The notes: a model not told the origin generated them from the sequence alone. Shown: positions 18,082-26,276, counted from the first letter of the stretch. The stretch is 64,000 nt of DNA from Paenibacillus sp. BSR1-1 (GCF_030403775.1 NZ_JAQMWQ010000002.1:310001-374000), one strand, 5' to 3'. Made by a program: numbers and translations.

Positions 18082-18117
18082 CCGTGTTTTCGATAAGGAG
18101 TGCAACAGTTAAAGAAC

Positions 18118-18144
18118 AGGGATTGCCTCGGCGATCCTTTTTTT
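18118..18144 (+). terminator. Rho-independent terminator
   Basis: AGGGATTGCC and GGCGATCCT pair around a two-base loop and run into seven Ts, ending the VOC gene transcript. Confidence 0.85.
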
Positions 18145-18160
18145 GTTCGACGAACGGGGC

Positions 18161-18305
18161 AGGATAATAAAGGGGAATGGGCTATTGGTCAGGAAGAAAT
18201 TCATAGTTTTGAAAATCATATAAATTTATTAAATGGTATTACCAGGACAATATCAAATAGATTAAGCGTTAATTGATGACAAAGTAGTTGGAATGATCGC
18301 CTAAT
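18161..18305 (+). pseudogene. Relic of a GNAT acetyltransferase gene (partial copy of 19369-19827)
   Basis: About 140 bases align to the intact acetyltransferase gene 1.27 kb downstream. Shared stretches include GGGCTATTGGTCAG, GAAATTCATAG, CAGGACA.TA.CAAAT and AAAGTAGTTGGAATGATCGCC. The relic has small indels, stop codons and no ends of its own. It marks either an old tandem duplication or recombination. The rest of 18082-18544 shows no gene. Confidence 0.75.
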
Positions 18306-18544
18306 TATTATCTTTGGTGCAAAGATTTGTGAAGAAATACACTTAATTTTTACGGGCGGTTTAGTCGGAGTAGGAATGAATATCATTAAGAAAAAAATTT
18401 ACGGATGACTAAATAACTTGTCCCTTTCAATAAGAGAATTTTTTTCATTAACTATAGTGATAGATAAATTCTTTAATGTAATGGCACCTTTACTCTCAGG
18501 TCAATTTTTAGTTATAAAAATTAATTACGGAAAGGGGAGATTCT

Positions 18545-18733
18545 GTGATAGGCTATATAAAGTCACTAGAGTTTTGGATTACCATAGTAGTAATAGCTAT
18601 CATGCTAAAAGTCATTGGATTAAGCGACCTAGCCAACTATATTCAAGTATTCTCAGTATTCCAATTCAGCTATATTATCCATAAACTGCATAAACACCAC
18701 AAGTTATTAAAAAATTTAACTAAAGACGAATGA
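18545..18733 (+). CDS. Small single-pass membrane protein (62 aa)
   Basis: A GTG-initiated 62-residue frame with GAAAGGGGAG eight bases upstream. It has one hydrophobic helix (FWITIVVIAIMLKVIGL, about residues 10-26), a second weakly hydrophobic part, and a basic tail rich in His and Lys (HKLHKHHKLLKNLTK). No family recognised. An overlapping longer frame from 18418 lacks a ribosome binding site and protein-like character and was set aside. Confidence 0.5.
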   Translation: MIGYIKSLEFWITIVVIAIMLKVIGLSDLANYIQVFSVFQFSYIIHKLHKHHKLLKNLTKDE

Positions 18734-18756
18734 GGTGAATAAACAAATTTTATCAA

Positions 18757-18823
18757 TAAAAAAGAGAGCGGCATGCCACTCACTTAATCACTTTGGCGAT
18801 TAAAAATATCCCTCTTTTTCGCT
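18757..18823 (-). terminator. Terminator of the 18843-19211 gene
   Basis: On the minus strand GGGAGCG and CGCTCTC enclose a long structured loop (with an inner AATCGCC...GTGATT pairing), followed by six Ts, just after the stop codon. Confidence 0.6.
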
Positions 18824-18842
18824 CCCCTATTGCTATATACAC

Positions 18843-19211
18843 TCATCTTTCTACCAGTTCTAACTTCTCACCATTGGGCCCTTGGAAAAAGGCAATTTTA
18901 ACTGTATTATTTAAAATACTTCGAGGTTCTTCATCTACTAATTTGACACCTGCTTTTTTTAAACGCACGAGTTCATCTTCAATGTTTTCAACTGTAAAGG
19001 CCAAGTGGTTAACGATTCCTTCGTTTTCAACAGGGCCGCCATAGACAAGTTCAACCTCTACACTCGGGTGCTCTGGAAAAAATAAAAATGCAAGCTCAAC
19101 AGTGTCAGTTAACCATTCTCTATTTCTTAATTCCAAACCGAGGATCTTTTGATAGAATTCTAAAGACTCGTCCATGTCATTAACCATAATCCCCACATGT
19201 TCCATTTTCAC
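18843..19211 (-). CDS. VOC-superfamily protein (methylmalonyl-CoA epimerase/glyoxalase-like)
   Basis: A 122-residue VOC protein starting VKMEHVGIMVNDMDESLEFYQKILGLE, with the second repeat HLAFTVENIEDELVRLKKAG and the closing FFQGPNGEKLELVE. His near the start, His in NHLAF and Glu in EKLELVE are the usual metal ligands of glyoxalase I-like members. The GTG at 19211 is chosen because TTGGAGG lies eight bases upstream, inside the longer frame. Substrate unknown. Confidence 0.8.
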   Translation of the reverse strand: MKMEHVGIMVNDMDESLEFYQKILGLELRNREWLTDTVELAFLFFPEHPSVEVELVYGGPVENEGIVNHLAFTVENIEDELVRLKKAGVKLVDEEPRSILNNTVKIAFFQGPNGEKLELVER

Positions 19212-19368
19212 AATGCATTCCTCCAAACGGTAAATAGTATGAATCTTACTATTATATAATAGTCTAAATTTGACTGTTCCAATAGCGAAAATTCACTTTA
19301 TATATGTAAAGGGTGCAAAATCTAAACTTCTTAAAGAAACATTGAATAAATCATAAGGAGGTATTGTA

Positions 19369-19827
19369 GTGAAACAACACAAATTCATAATAATTCCGTA
19401 TAATCCTAAGTATGCAAAACAGACAGTGGGAATGTGGCGTGATAGTAAGGAACGGGCTATTGGTCAGAAAGAAATTCATAGCTTTGAAAATTATATAAAT
19501 TTTTTAAATAATGTATTGCCAGGACAGTACCAAATCGATTTAGCGTTAATGGATGAAAAAGTAGTTGGAATGATCGCCTATAATGAAAGGGAGATAAGCC
19601 AACTATATATTCATAATGATTATCAAGGAATCGGTATAGGTCAAACATTACTTGATAAGGTAAAAGAACAATCATGTGGGAGATTAACATTATATACATT
19701 TGAAGTAAATGAAAACGCACAACGATTTTATGAAAAGAATGGATTTAAAATCATTGGTAGAGGACACGAAAATGAGGAAAATTTACCTGATATTCAATAT
19801 GAATGGAAATCCAAAAAAATAAATTGA
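19369..19827 (+). CDS. GNAT family N-acetyltransferase
   Basis: A 152-residue acetyl-CoA-dependent acetyltransferase. The acetyl-CoA pyrophosphate loop reads HNDYQGIGIGQTLLDKV (Q-x-x-G-I-G), and the C-terminal strand-helix is FEVNENAQRFYEKNGFKIIG, typical of amino-group acetylases. AAGGAGG precedes the GTG start. The acceptor is not predictable. A partial decayed copy lies at 18161-18305. Confidence 0.82.
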   Translation: MKQHKFIIIPYNPKYAKQTVGMWRDSKERAIGQKEIHSFENYINFLNNVLPGQYQIDLALMDEKVVGMIAYNEREISQLYIHNDYQGIGIGQTLLDKVKEQSCGRLTLYTFEVNENAQRFYEKNGFKIIGRGHENEENLPDIQYEWKSKKIN

Positions 19828-20022
19828 AACGGCAGCTCTTATTAAGCTAAAGGTGCAGGTTAAGTTATTAATTGTATGGCTGCGGTGCTGGAAAAGAACA
19901 TTAGGGGGAAAGAAAATTAAATTATTTTTTGTTAATTTACTTATTTTATTAGGCAGTTTTTTTAATTAACAGGTGCTAGAGATGAAGATTAGCTGTCATT
20001 ATGGCAGCATTCTCTTATTCGA

Positions 20023-20490
20023 TTAACCTAAGTTTTTTTCGCTGTGTATTTTATTAAGTAATACCCTGCAGCCAGCTGAAACAAGACGAAAGGTTTCTTC
20101 AAAATCACCTGTATAAAATGGATCGGGGATATCTTTCCTGTATTTGGTCAGGTCGAGCAGCCTAATGATCTTTGGATGATTAGGCTTTTCGGTTATCCTA
20201 TAAATATTTTTTATGTTGTTTTTGTCCATTCCGATAATATAGTCAAATTTCGAAAAGTCTTCTTTCTTTAGTCGGCGTCCAACAAGCCCAGCAGAAGAGA
20301 TATTGTATTTCTTCAGAATATTAAGTGTTCCTTCGTGCGGAGGGAAGCCGATTTGCCATGAACTGGTTGCAGCAGAATCAACTGCAATTTTGTTTGTCAA
20401 TTTTTCTTTTTTGACTAAGTGACGAAACAGAGCTTCAGCCATCGGTGAACGGCAAATATTCCCAAAGCATACAAATAAAACGTTGATCAT
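20023..20490 (-). CDS. Low-molecular-weight protein tyrosine phosphatase
   Basis: A 155-residue cytosolic phosphatase. The catalytic P-loop CFGNICRS (C-x5-R-S) follows MINVLFV at the N-terminus, and the general-acid loop is IPDPFYTGDFEETF. The internal AATSSWQIGFPPHEGTLNILKKY is also family-typical. A longer frame reaches 20622, but AAAAGGGG lies eight bases before the ATG at 20490, so that start is used. It removes phosphate from tyrosine (or arginine, as some Bacillus homologues do); specificity is not readable. Confidence 0.88.
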   Translation of the reverse strand: MINVLFVCFGNICRSPMAEALFRHLVKKEKLTNKIAVDSAATSSWQIGFPPHEGTLNILKKYNISSAGLVGRRLKKEDFSKFDYIIGMDKNNIKNIYRITEKPNHPKIIRLLDLTKYRKDIPDPFYTGDFEETFRLVSAGCRVLLNKIHSEKNLG

Positions 20491-20690
20491 GTACATATCC
20501 CCTTTTAATTTATCTCTTTTTTTTAATTGTCTTTTTTTGAGATGAATTATGTATTTTAAAATAGTGGATGGACTGGTGTTCACAGTGCAACCTTTTAATT
20601 CGTAATTACAAAGTATGTACAAAAAAGAAATATGGAACGGCGCGAGTGGTAATTTTTAGACTGGGAGTTAAATAAAATACCATATATGGA

Positions 20691-20718
20691 CAGACTATTT
20701 TTTTGAGTCTGTTTTTTT
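20691..20718 (+). terminator. Orphan terminator-like hairpin upstream of the yjcZ-like pair
   Basis: CAGACT and AGTCTG pair around a T-rich loop and run into seven Ts. No gene ends here on the + strand. The same 390-base gap (20491-20883) has a second hairpin, GGGCTTT / AAAGCCC at 20801-20825, and no other content that I can identify. Confidence 0.5.
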
Positions 20719-20883
20719 ATTTTTTTAGAAAAACAAATAACCCCACTCAAAAAATGAGTAGGGTGACTCGAAAACAGTAATTCATCCCATTGTAGAGATT
20801 GGGCTTTTGTATTTCGCTAAAGCCCTGACACCTTTAAGATTTAGTCATATTTTGTATGGAATAGATGTAAAGGAGGTTTTTAA

Positions 20884-20994
20884 ATGGACGGTGTAGGAGC
20901 TGGTGGAGGTTTCGCATTAGTCGTTGTATTGTTTATCCTTCTTATTATTATAGGAGCGTCCTTTATGGGCGGAGGATTCGGCGGCTTTTATTAA
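20884..20994 (+). CDS. YjcZ family sporulation mini-protein (36 aa)
   Basis: A 36-residue peptide: a short Gly-rich start (MDGVGAGGG), one membrane helix ([18 protein letters not shown]) and a Gly/Phe/Tyr tail (MGGGFGGFY). This is the YjcZ/SscA-like family of tiny hydrophobic proteins associated with sporulation and spore coats in Bacillaceae. AAAGGAGG stands upstream of the ATG. It is followed 34 bases later by a second member. Confidence 0.85.
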   Translation: MDGVGAGGGFALVVVLFILLIIIGASFMGGGFGGFY

Positions 20995-21028
20995 TGAAAT
21001 AATAATCATTTAAAGGAGTGAAAAATTT

Positions 21029-21169
21029 ATGTTCGGATATGGAGGATTCGGCGGCTGTGGCTGTGGCGGCTTCGGTTACGGTGGCGGCTTTGGTTATGGC
21101 GGAGGTTTTGCCTTAATCGTTGTCTTGTTCATTTTATTAATTATCATTGGAGCAACTATCTTTTATTAA
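21029..21169 (+). CDS. YjcZ family sporulation mini-protein (46 aa)
   Basis: A second YjcZ-type peptide with a longer Gly/Tyr/Phe/Cys-rich head ([20 protein letters not shown]) and the same helix ([20 protein letters not shown]). The near identity of FAL(I/V)[12 protein letters not shown] with the previous gene shows tandem duplication. TAAAGGAGTG precedes the ATG; a terminator follows. Likely expressed in the mother cell or at the spore surface, by family precedent. Confidence 0.87.
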   Translation: MFGYGGFGGCGCGGFGYGGGFGYGGGFALIVVLFILLIIIGATIFY

Positions 21170-21201
21170 AAAGAAGCAACCAACATAATTTTATTCACAT
21201 T

Positions 21202-21230
21202 AAAAGCCCTTGGTTCTTTGGGCTTTTTTA
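21202..21230 (+). terminator. Terminator of the yjcZ-like pair
   Basis: AAAAGCCC and GGGCTTTT pair around a short loop, followed by Ts. Confidence 0.85.
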
Positions 21231-21307
21231 TCTGGCTTTAGATAGATTTGGAGGATTTAAACAAAATAAAACGAATTATCTAAATAATCATTCAAGGGAG
21301 AGTAGGG

Positions 21308-21844
21308 ATTAATATCTTATTCAAAAGTGATGGTTTAAAGGTCCGTAAATTAGAGGAAAAGGATAAATATTTGTTAGCAAAATGGCTTTCAGATCCATCA
21401 GTTCTTGAATTTTATGAAGGGAGAAACAATCCTTTTAATATATACCGGGTTAATGCAAAGTTTTATAACCGAAGGGATGGTGTTACTGGCTGTATTGTTG
21501 AATACGAGGGAATCGAAATAGGTTACATACAATATTATCAATTAGATGATGAGGTAAAAAAAGAATATGGTTATACTGACGGGAAAATTTTCGGCACGGA
21601 CCAATTTATTGGTGAAGGAGAGTTCAGGAATAAAGGCATTGGAACATTAATTGTTACATCTATGGTTAAATTCTTAATTAATTATTATAAAGCTGACAGA
21701 GTGGTTATGGACCCTCAAACAAGAAATACGAGGGACATAAAATGCTATGAGAAATGTGGTTTTAAAAAAGTTAAAATACTCCCGAATCATGAACTCCACG
21801 AAGGGGAATATCAGGATTGTTGGATGATTGAATATCATAAATGA
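21308..21844 (+). CDS. GNAT family N-acetyltransferase (AAC(6')-like), apparent ATT start
   Basis: A 178-residue acetyltransferase resembling aminoglycoside 6'-N-acetyltransferase-like GNATs. It reads NILFKSDGLKVRKLEEKDKYLLAKWLSD at the N-terminus, GTDQFIGEGEFRNKGIGTLIV around the acetyl-CoA loop, and VVMDPQTRNTRDIKCYEKCGF near the end. The conserved N-terminus extends upstream of the first TTG (21371) to an ATT at 21308, five bases after AAGGGAGAG. There is no ATG, GTG or TTG between the stop at 21281 and 21371. Either ATT initiates, or an ATG start was lost. Acceptor unknown. Confidence 0.72.
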   Translation: MNILFKSDGLKVRKLEEKDKYLLAKWLSDPSVLEFYEGRNNPFNIYRVNAKFYNRRDGVTGCIVEYEGIEIGYIQYYQLDDEVKKEYGYTDGKIFGTDQFIGEGEFRNKGIGTLIVTSMVKFLINYYKADRVVMDPQTRNTRDIKCYEKCGFKKVKILPNHELHEGEYQDCWMIEYHK

Positions 21845-21882
21845 ATTATTTATTAATCAACGGTTGAATATGTTAAAGATCG

Positions 21883-21910
21883 AGCTGCAATTGAAGGCAG
21901 CTATTTTTTT
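21883..21910 (+). terminator. Rho-independent terminator
   Basis: AGCTGC and GCAGCT pair around an eight-base loop, followed by a T run, after the acetyltransferase. Confidence 0.75.
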
Positions 21911-21989
21911 GTGCTTCAAAGCAAGATAGCGTAACATATTGTTACACTACAATAAATGATAGATATTTTATTTGGAAGGATACCCACCT

Positions 21990-22601
21990 ATGGAGATTCT
22001 TGTTTTTTTGAAAGGTTTAGTTATTGGTTTTTCTATTGCTGCACCTGTAGGACCTATTGGTGTCCTAGTTATTAAAAGAACATTAAGTCAGGGGAGAATA
22101 TATGGGATTGTGTCAGGGGTTGGGGCAGCAAGTGCCGATGCCGTTTATGGGCTTATTGCAGGGCTTGGCTTAACCTTTATTACAAAATTTTTTATAGGAT
22201 ACCAGTTTTGGTTTCATTTAGCAGGGGGAATATTCCTATGTTATTTAGGAATAAAAATTGCAATATCTAAGGCATCAGAAAACCCTGCACGAGTACAAGG
22301 TCAGCATTTATTTGGGGATTATTTTTCAGTTTTTCTCCTTACTTTGACAAACCCTATGACGATATTATCTTTTGTTGGCATCTTTTCAGGATTGGGGCTC
22401 ACTCAAGCTAACGAAGGATCAGTGGTCACTTTGGTTTTGGGTGTATTTATTGGTTCAGGAATTTGGTGGCTTATACTCTGTTTTATTGTAGGGCTTTTCA
22501 AGGAAGCTCTTAAAAAACAAACTTTAATATGGATTAACCGATTATCGGGTATTATCATTTTTTTATTTGGATTATACTCGTTTTGGGGTTTATTACGCTA
22601 A
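21990..22601 (+). CDS. LysE/RhtB family amino-acid exporter
   Basis: A 203-residue membrane protein with six hydrophobic helices. The N-terminal helix carries the family motif FSIAAPVGPIGVLVIKRTLSQGR, and LLTLTNPMTILSFVGIF is the second conserved half-motif. LysE-type proteins export amino acids or similar small molecules by proton exchange. The ATG at 21990 follows GGAAGGA by ten bases; an upstream TTG has no site. Confidence 0.87.
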   Translation: MEILVFLKGLVIGFSIAAPVGPIGVLVIKRTLSQGRIYGIVSGVGAASADAVYGLIAGLGLTFITKFFIGYQFWFHLAGGIFLCYLGIKIAISKASENPARVQGQHLFGDYFSVFLLTLTNPMTILSFVGIFSGLGLTQANEGSVVTLVLGVFIGSGIWWLILCFIVGLFKEALKKQTLIWINRLSGIIIFLFGLYSFWGLLR

Positions 22602-22644
22602 GCGGGAGTTGAAGATGAAAAGAACACCATTCCAAATGCAATAA

Positions 22645-22813
22645 AAATTTCATTTAGGCAACATAGGATTTGCTCAATGTTCAAAGATAAAAGAGGTCCG
22701 CAAAGGATATATACTTCTATGCTGATGAAGGAATTAAAATTAAGATTAAAAACGGTTGGTTTGAAGAACCGCCACAAATGGAGGATCGGGTTCAAATCAT
22801 TAATAATAATTAA
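22645..22813 (+). pseudogene. Relic of a DUF3231-type gene
   Basis: Two frames join near 22697. The first reads GNIGFAQCSKIKEVRKG, matching the DUF3231 segment VAFCQVAQSKKVRAFF of the gene at 344. The second reads YADEGIKIKIKNGWFEEPPQMEDR, matching its C-terminus NGWLEQPPLAEDR. About 90 residues between these two parts are missing. It is a deleted, frameshifted remnant. Confidence 0.7.
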
Positions 22814-22889
22814 TAAATTTTATTTTAAAACGAATAATAAGACTAGTGTTATTTTTTTAACACTAAGCTTCAATGTGGGGGGATATATT

Positions 22890-23042
22890 TTGAAAAAACT
22901 TATTCGCTTATTGTCAGATTTAATTACCTTATTTATTAAGGCAGCATTCTTAATGAACAACTTTAACGATAGATTGAATGATTTAATAGACTCTTTGCTT
23001 TTAAAAAAGTCTTCAATATTAAGAATGCAACCTGTCGCATAA
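22890..23042 (+). CDS. Possible small amphipathic protein (50 aa)
   Basis: A TTG-initiated frame of 50 codons with GGGGGGAT eight bases upstream and a terminator 45 bases downstream. The peptide begins KKLIRLLSDLITLFIKAAFLMNN, a probable membrane or amphipathic helix, and ends with basic residues. No family recognised; the frame may be fortuitous. Confidence 0.4.
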   Translation: MKKLIRLLSDLITLFIKAAFLMNNFNDRLNDLIDSLLLKKSSILRMQPVA

Positions 23043-23087
23043 GCATTAAGTATCCCGAAGTATTATATTTAATTCCACATTGTTACT

Positions 23088-23120
23088 AAAAAGGCGAGCA
23101 CATTATGTGTTTGCCTTTTT
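23088..23120 (+). terminator. Rho-independent terminator
   Basis: AAAAAGGC and GCCTTTTT, with inner pairing GAGCACA / TGTGTTT. The remaining stretch to 23410 shows no gene or recognisable element. Confidence 0.75.
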
Positions 23121-23410
23121 AGCTCTGTTAAATATAGTGAAGGTTTTCATTTAAATTATCCGGATGTTACTTCAATAAAGAGGGGGCGCTTTTTCTCATT
23201 CAAGTAACGAGACGGTTTTGTAGAGAAGACTAGCATAACCTCTGCTCAGAAATAGAGTCAGAATAGTTGCATATAATTTAATAAAACAGATATTTAACTT
23301 TATTAAAAAGTGAAAGGTACAGAGAAAGCGTTTTCTTTGATAAATTTTTATAGTGGATTTATAATTACATTTAATTCAGAATATTTTAATTAAATGATGG
23401 AGGTTACACT

Positions 23411-24181
23411 ATGGAAAGACTATCAGGAAAAGTTGCAATAATTACAGGTGGAGCAGGCGGCATCGGTAAAGTAACAGCGAAACGTTTCTTGGAAGAAGGA
23501 GCAAAAGTAGTTTTAGTTGATTTATTCCAGGAATCTCTGGACAAAACAAAAGAAGAATTAGATCCATATGGCGAAGTAATAGTCGTTCGAGCTGACGTAT
23601 CAAAAGAAGAAGATGTTCAAAATTATGTACAGAAAACGGTTGACCATTTTGGGAAAATTGATGTGTTCTTTAACAATGCTGGAATTGAAGGAAAAGTAGC
23701 CCCGATTACAGAACAAAAAGTAGAAGACTTTGATAAAGTCCTTTCAGTTAATGTTCGTGGAGTATTCTTGGGCTTGAAACATGTTTTAGCTGTAATGAAG
23801 AAACAAGGACATGGTAGTGTTATAAACACTTCTTCCGTTGCTGGATTGCATGGTAGTCCAAACGTAACACCTTATATTACTTCTAAACATGCCGTAGTAG
23901 GCTTAACAAAAGCATGTGCAGTAGAGGTAGCTCCTTATCAAGTTCGTGTAAATTCCATTCATCCGTCACCTGTAAATACCAGAATGATGCGTTCCTTGGA
24001 AGAAGGCTTTGCACCTGGAAATCCTGAAGCAGTAAAAGCAGATTTAGCAAAAGCCATTCCGTTAGGTCGCTATGGAGAATCAGAAGACATTTCAAATCTG
24101 GTAGTATTCCTTGCTTCTGACGAAAGTGCCTTTATCACAGGAGTTCAGTATAGAGTTGACGGCGGTATGGGAGCGTTATAA
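23411..24181 (+). CDS. Short-chain dehydrogenase/reductase (SDR)
   Basis: A 256-residue classical SDR. The cofactor motif TGGAGGIG is at residues 12-19, NNAG at about 90, the catalytic Ser in INTSSVAG, and Tyr/Lys in YITSKHA (Y-x3-K). The acidic VDLF after the second strand suggests preference for NAD(H). The C-terminal ITGVQYRVDGGMGAL is standard. GGAGG precedes the ATG. These enzymes oxidise or reduce alcohols and ketones; substrate not predictable. It is monocistronic by spacing. Confidence 0.88.
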   Translation: MERLSGKVAIITGGAGGIGKVTAKRFLEEGAKVVLVDLFQESLDKTKEELDPYGEVIVVRADVSKEEDVQNYVQKTVDHFGKIDVFFNNAGIEGKVAPITEQKVEDFDKVLSVNVRGVFLGLKHVLAVMKKQGHGSVINTSSVAGLHGSPNVTPYITSKHAVVGLTKACAVEVAPYQVRVNSIHPSPVNTRMMRSLEEGFAPGNPEAVKADLAKAIPLGRYGESEDISNLVVFLASDESAFITGVQYRVDGGMGAL

Positions 24182-24285
24182 GTTTATACTTAACATAAAC
24201 TGTGATGGCAGCGAAACTTAAGAGGATTTTTTCTGAATAAAATAATATAAATAAACCCATGAGTCATATTTTAGCTATTACATAA

Positions 24286-24404
24286 GGGCGCGGTTCTTTA
24301 ATAAAAGAAGGCGTCTTTTTGTCATGAGTCATTTTCAAAACAAACACATTTATGGGATTGAATTATGTTAGATTGTAAAAGAGATGGTGAAGATATCCAC
24401 TTAA
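24286..24404 (+). repeat. Diverged dispersed intergenic repeat, copy A
   Basis: It shares GGGCGC, AAGAAGGCGTCTTTTTG, CATG, ACATTTA, GGGATTGA, GTAAAA, GAT.GTGAA and CACTTAA in the same order with copy B at 29013-29114. Its first third folds as a terminator-like hairpin. It is the only thing I see in the gap 24182-24574. Confidence 0.5.
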
Positions 24405-24574
24405 ATTATAGGATCTTTTTAGCTAGAGTTAAATTTAAGGCAAAATCCTTCCAATACATTGCGTAGTTGATTCTATAATGGTGATAATAGATTAATCTTC
24501 CCTTTGTTAATACTAGAACTTGAATACAGAATACAGTATATTGCAAAATAACAGGAACATAGGAGGTATGAAAT

Positions 24575-25012
24575 TTGAAGATCCAAAGAATAGATCATGT
24601 GGGTGTAATCGTAAATGATCTCTCTGCTGCTAAAGAGTTTTTTTTCGATTTTGGACTTGAAGTGAAAGGCGAATGGGAAATGGAAGGAGAGTTGATGGGG
24701 TATGCAGCTGGGCTTAATGACGTTAAAGTAGCGTGTGTAGGATTGGGAACGCCTGACGGTCAGACATGGTTAGAGCTAATCAAATTTTATACTCCGTCAG
24801 ATGAAAATGGTATTCAGCAAACCTTTGCAAATACACTCGGTATCCGACATATTGCATTTACTGTTGAAGATATTGAAGCTGTTGTTGCCAAATTGAAAAA
24901 GAAGGGTACGGAAATCTTTAGTAAGATACAGCAATATGAAGAAAGTTATAAATTATGCTACGTTCGTGGTCCAGAGGGAATTATTTTGGAGTTGGCTGAG
25001 GAAATCAAATAA
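24575..25012 (+). CDS. VOC-superfamily protein (glyoxalase/dioxygenase-like)
   Basis: A 145-residue VOC protein starting RIDHVGVIVNDLSAAKEFFFDFGLEVKG and containing IRHIAFTVEDIEAVVAKLKKKG and CYVRGPEGIILELAEE. His in the first strand, His in IRHIAF and Glu in LELAEE fit the glyoxalase I-type metal site. TTG start with AGGAGG upstream. Substrate unknown. Confidence 0.8.
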   Translation: MKIQRIDHVGVIVNDLSAAKEFFFDFGLEVKGEWEMEGELMGYAAGLNDVKVACVGLGTPDGQTWLELIKFYTPSDENGIQQTFANTLGIRHIAFTVEDIEAVVAKLKKKGTEIFSKIQQYEESYKLCYVRGPEGIILELAEEIK

Positions 25013-25108
25013 GTAATGTTAATTAAAATGAAAGTACGACTCTTCGTTACTTTCTATTTTTTTAGTTTGTAAACTGAATAAAAGGAAATTAAAGGACTGA
25101 TTCAATTA

Positions 25109-25546
25109 ATGGATATTAGAAAACCGAATGATTTTGAACTAAAAAAGGTATTATTTCTTTCGCCACAAGCTGTTTTTGATGGCACATTAGGTGAAGTAGA
25201 ACCTACGAAAGAAAAAATTGACCAACTAGTTAAACCACTTTTGGAAAAGGGAAGCTATTATTTAATAGCAACAGAAAACGATCAATTAATGGGATGGATT
25301 CTTATTGGGGCTAGCAAAGACCAATTTACTGATAGGATGAATGGATTTATTTACGAACTATTTGTTTTAGAAGAATTTAGAGGGAATGGGATTTCCAAAC
25401 TGTTAATGAGAGCAGGAATTGACCAATTAAAACAAGGTGGATATTCAGAAATCCGTCTAAGTGCATTTGCAGGGAATCATGCAATTAAATTATATGAAAA
25501 ATTGGGATTCAGCATTAGGACAATTACTATGAGTTTGCAGTTATAA
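25109..25546 (+). CDS. GNAT family N-acetyltransferase
   Basis: A 145-residue acetyltransferase. The core is FIYELFVLEEFRGNGISKLLMRAGIDQL (R/Q-G-N-G-I acetyl-CoA loop), followed by EIRLSAFAGNHAIKLYEKLGFSIR. The ribosome binding site is weak (AAAGGA about 13 bases upstream). Acceptor unknown. A perfect terminator follows. Confidence 0.8.
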   Translation: MDIRKPNDFELKKVLFLSPQAVFDGTLGEVEPTKEKIDQLVKPLLEKGSYYLIATENDQLMGWILIGASKDQFTDRMNGFIYELFVLEEFRGNGISKLLMRAGIDQLKQGGYSEIRLSAFAGNHAIKLYEKLGFSIRTITMSLQL

Positions 25547-25587
25547 GAAACTAACTTAATTCATTAACGGGTGCTCTTCTTAAGGAA

Positions 25588-25614
25588 AATGACCGCTGCG
25601 GCGGTCATTTTTTT
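25588..25614 (+). terminator. Rho-independent terminator
   Basis: AATGACCGC and GCGGTCATT pair around a three-base loop, followed by Ts. Confidence 0.9.
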
Positions 25615-25683
25615 ATGTTGAACCAACTGAAAAGGTTAACTTATTGGCACTTAAATAAATGTAAAGTAATACCCAGGATAGTT

Positions 25684-25875
25684 TTATAATTGTAATACTG
25701 CTTTTTTTATAACTTCGTAGTTCTTATGATTGATAACGGTTACATTATTTTCATAAAAAATATCCGTAGGATTTATATGTATTTTAATCATTACGGAGTT
25801 TTCATATACCTTTTCCACAATCCCGATAATTCCTTTTTTAGATCGGATCTGATCATTTATCTCTGCAAAATTCAC
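25684..25875 (-). CDS. DUF2187 (YkvS-like) small protein
   Basis: A 63-residue protein that keeps the DUF2187 core: GIVEKVYENSVMIKI and TVINHKNYEVIKKA. The family is a small beta-barrel domain of unknown role, widespread in Bacillaceae. The start is GTG behind AAGGGTGAG. It faces away from its paralogue at 26033-26218, which shares VRENSVIVK and TTIVNHKNYKI, suggesting an inverted duplication. Confidence 0.7.
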   Translation of the reverse strand: MNFAEINDQIRSKKGIIGIVEKVYENSVMIKIHINPTDIFYENNVTVINHKNYEVIKKAVLQL

Positions 25876-26032
25876 GTTGTCTCACCCTTTTTAACTATAA
25901 TTTACAGAAAATTCCCTTAAATTGCAACCCTTTATTGTAATGAAGAGTAAAAATACGGTGAAAAACAACGTAGGATTGTAAAATCTTGCATTTTTTTATC
26001 TTTGCTGAAAATAATAAGTTTGAGGTGATAAA

Positions 26033-26218
26033 ATGGCAACGGCTAAAGTCGGGGACAATATTTTATTTAAGCGTGAAGGGAAAAGCCATGAAGGAATGGT
26101 TACTGGTGTTAGAGAAAATTCTGTTATTGTTAAGTACGGATACAATAAAGAAAAGGACGAACCACTTACAACCATAGTCAATCATAAAAATTATAAAATT
26201 AATAAGGCAGCTTTGTGA
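26033..26218 (+). CDS. DUF2187 (YkvS-like) small protein
   Basis: A 61-residue protein: VGDNILFKREGKSHEGMVTGVRENSVIVKYG, then TTIVNHKNYKIN. This is a canonical YkvS-type DUF2187 protein, probably cytosolic and of unknown function. TGAGGTG precedes the ATG and a strong terminator follows. Confidence 0.82.
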   Translation: MATAKVGDNILFKREGKSHEGMVTGVRENSVIVKYGYNKEKDEPLTTIVNHKNYKINKAAL

Positions 26219-26243
26219 GAAAATATACGTTGAATAGGGCAAC

Positions 26244-26275
26244 AAAAAGGACTGTTTTCGGCAGTCCTTTTTTTT
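26244..26275 (+). terminator. Rho-independent terminator
   Basis: AAAGGACTG and CAGTCCTTT around a short loop, then eight Ts, ending the DUF2187 gene. Confidence 0.9.
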
Positions 26276-26276
26276 A

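Noticed and set aside
22677..23042. A 121-codon frame on the + strand
   Set aside because: Its first half overlaps the DUF3231 relic in a wrong frame; only the last 50 codons have a plausible ribosome binding site and were kept separately.
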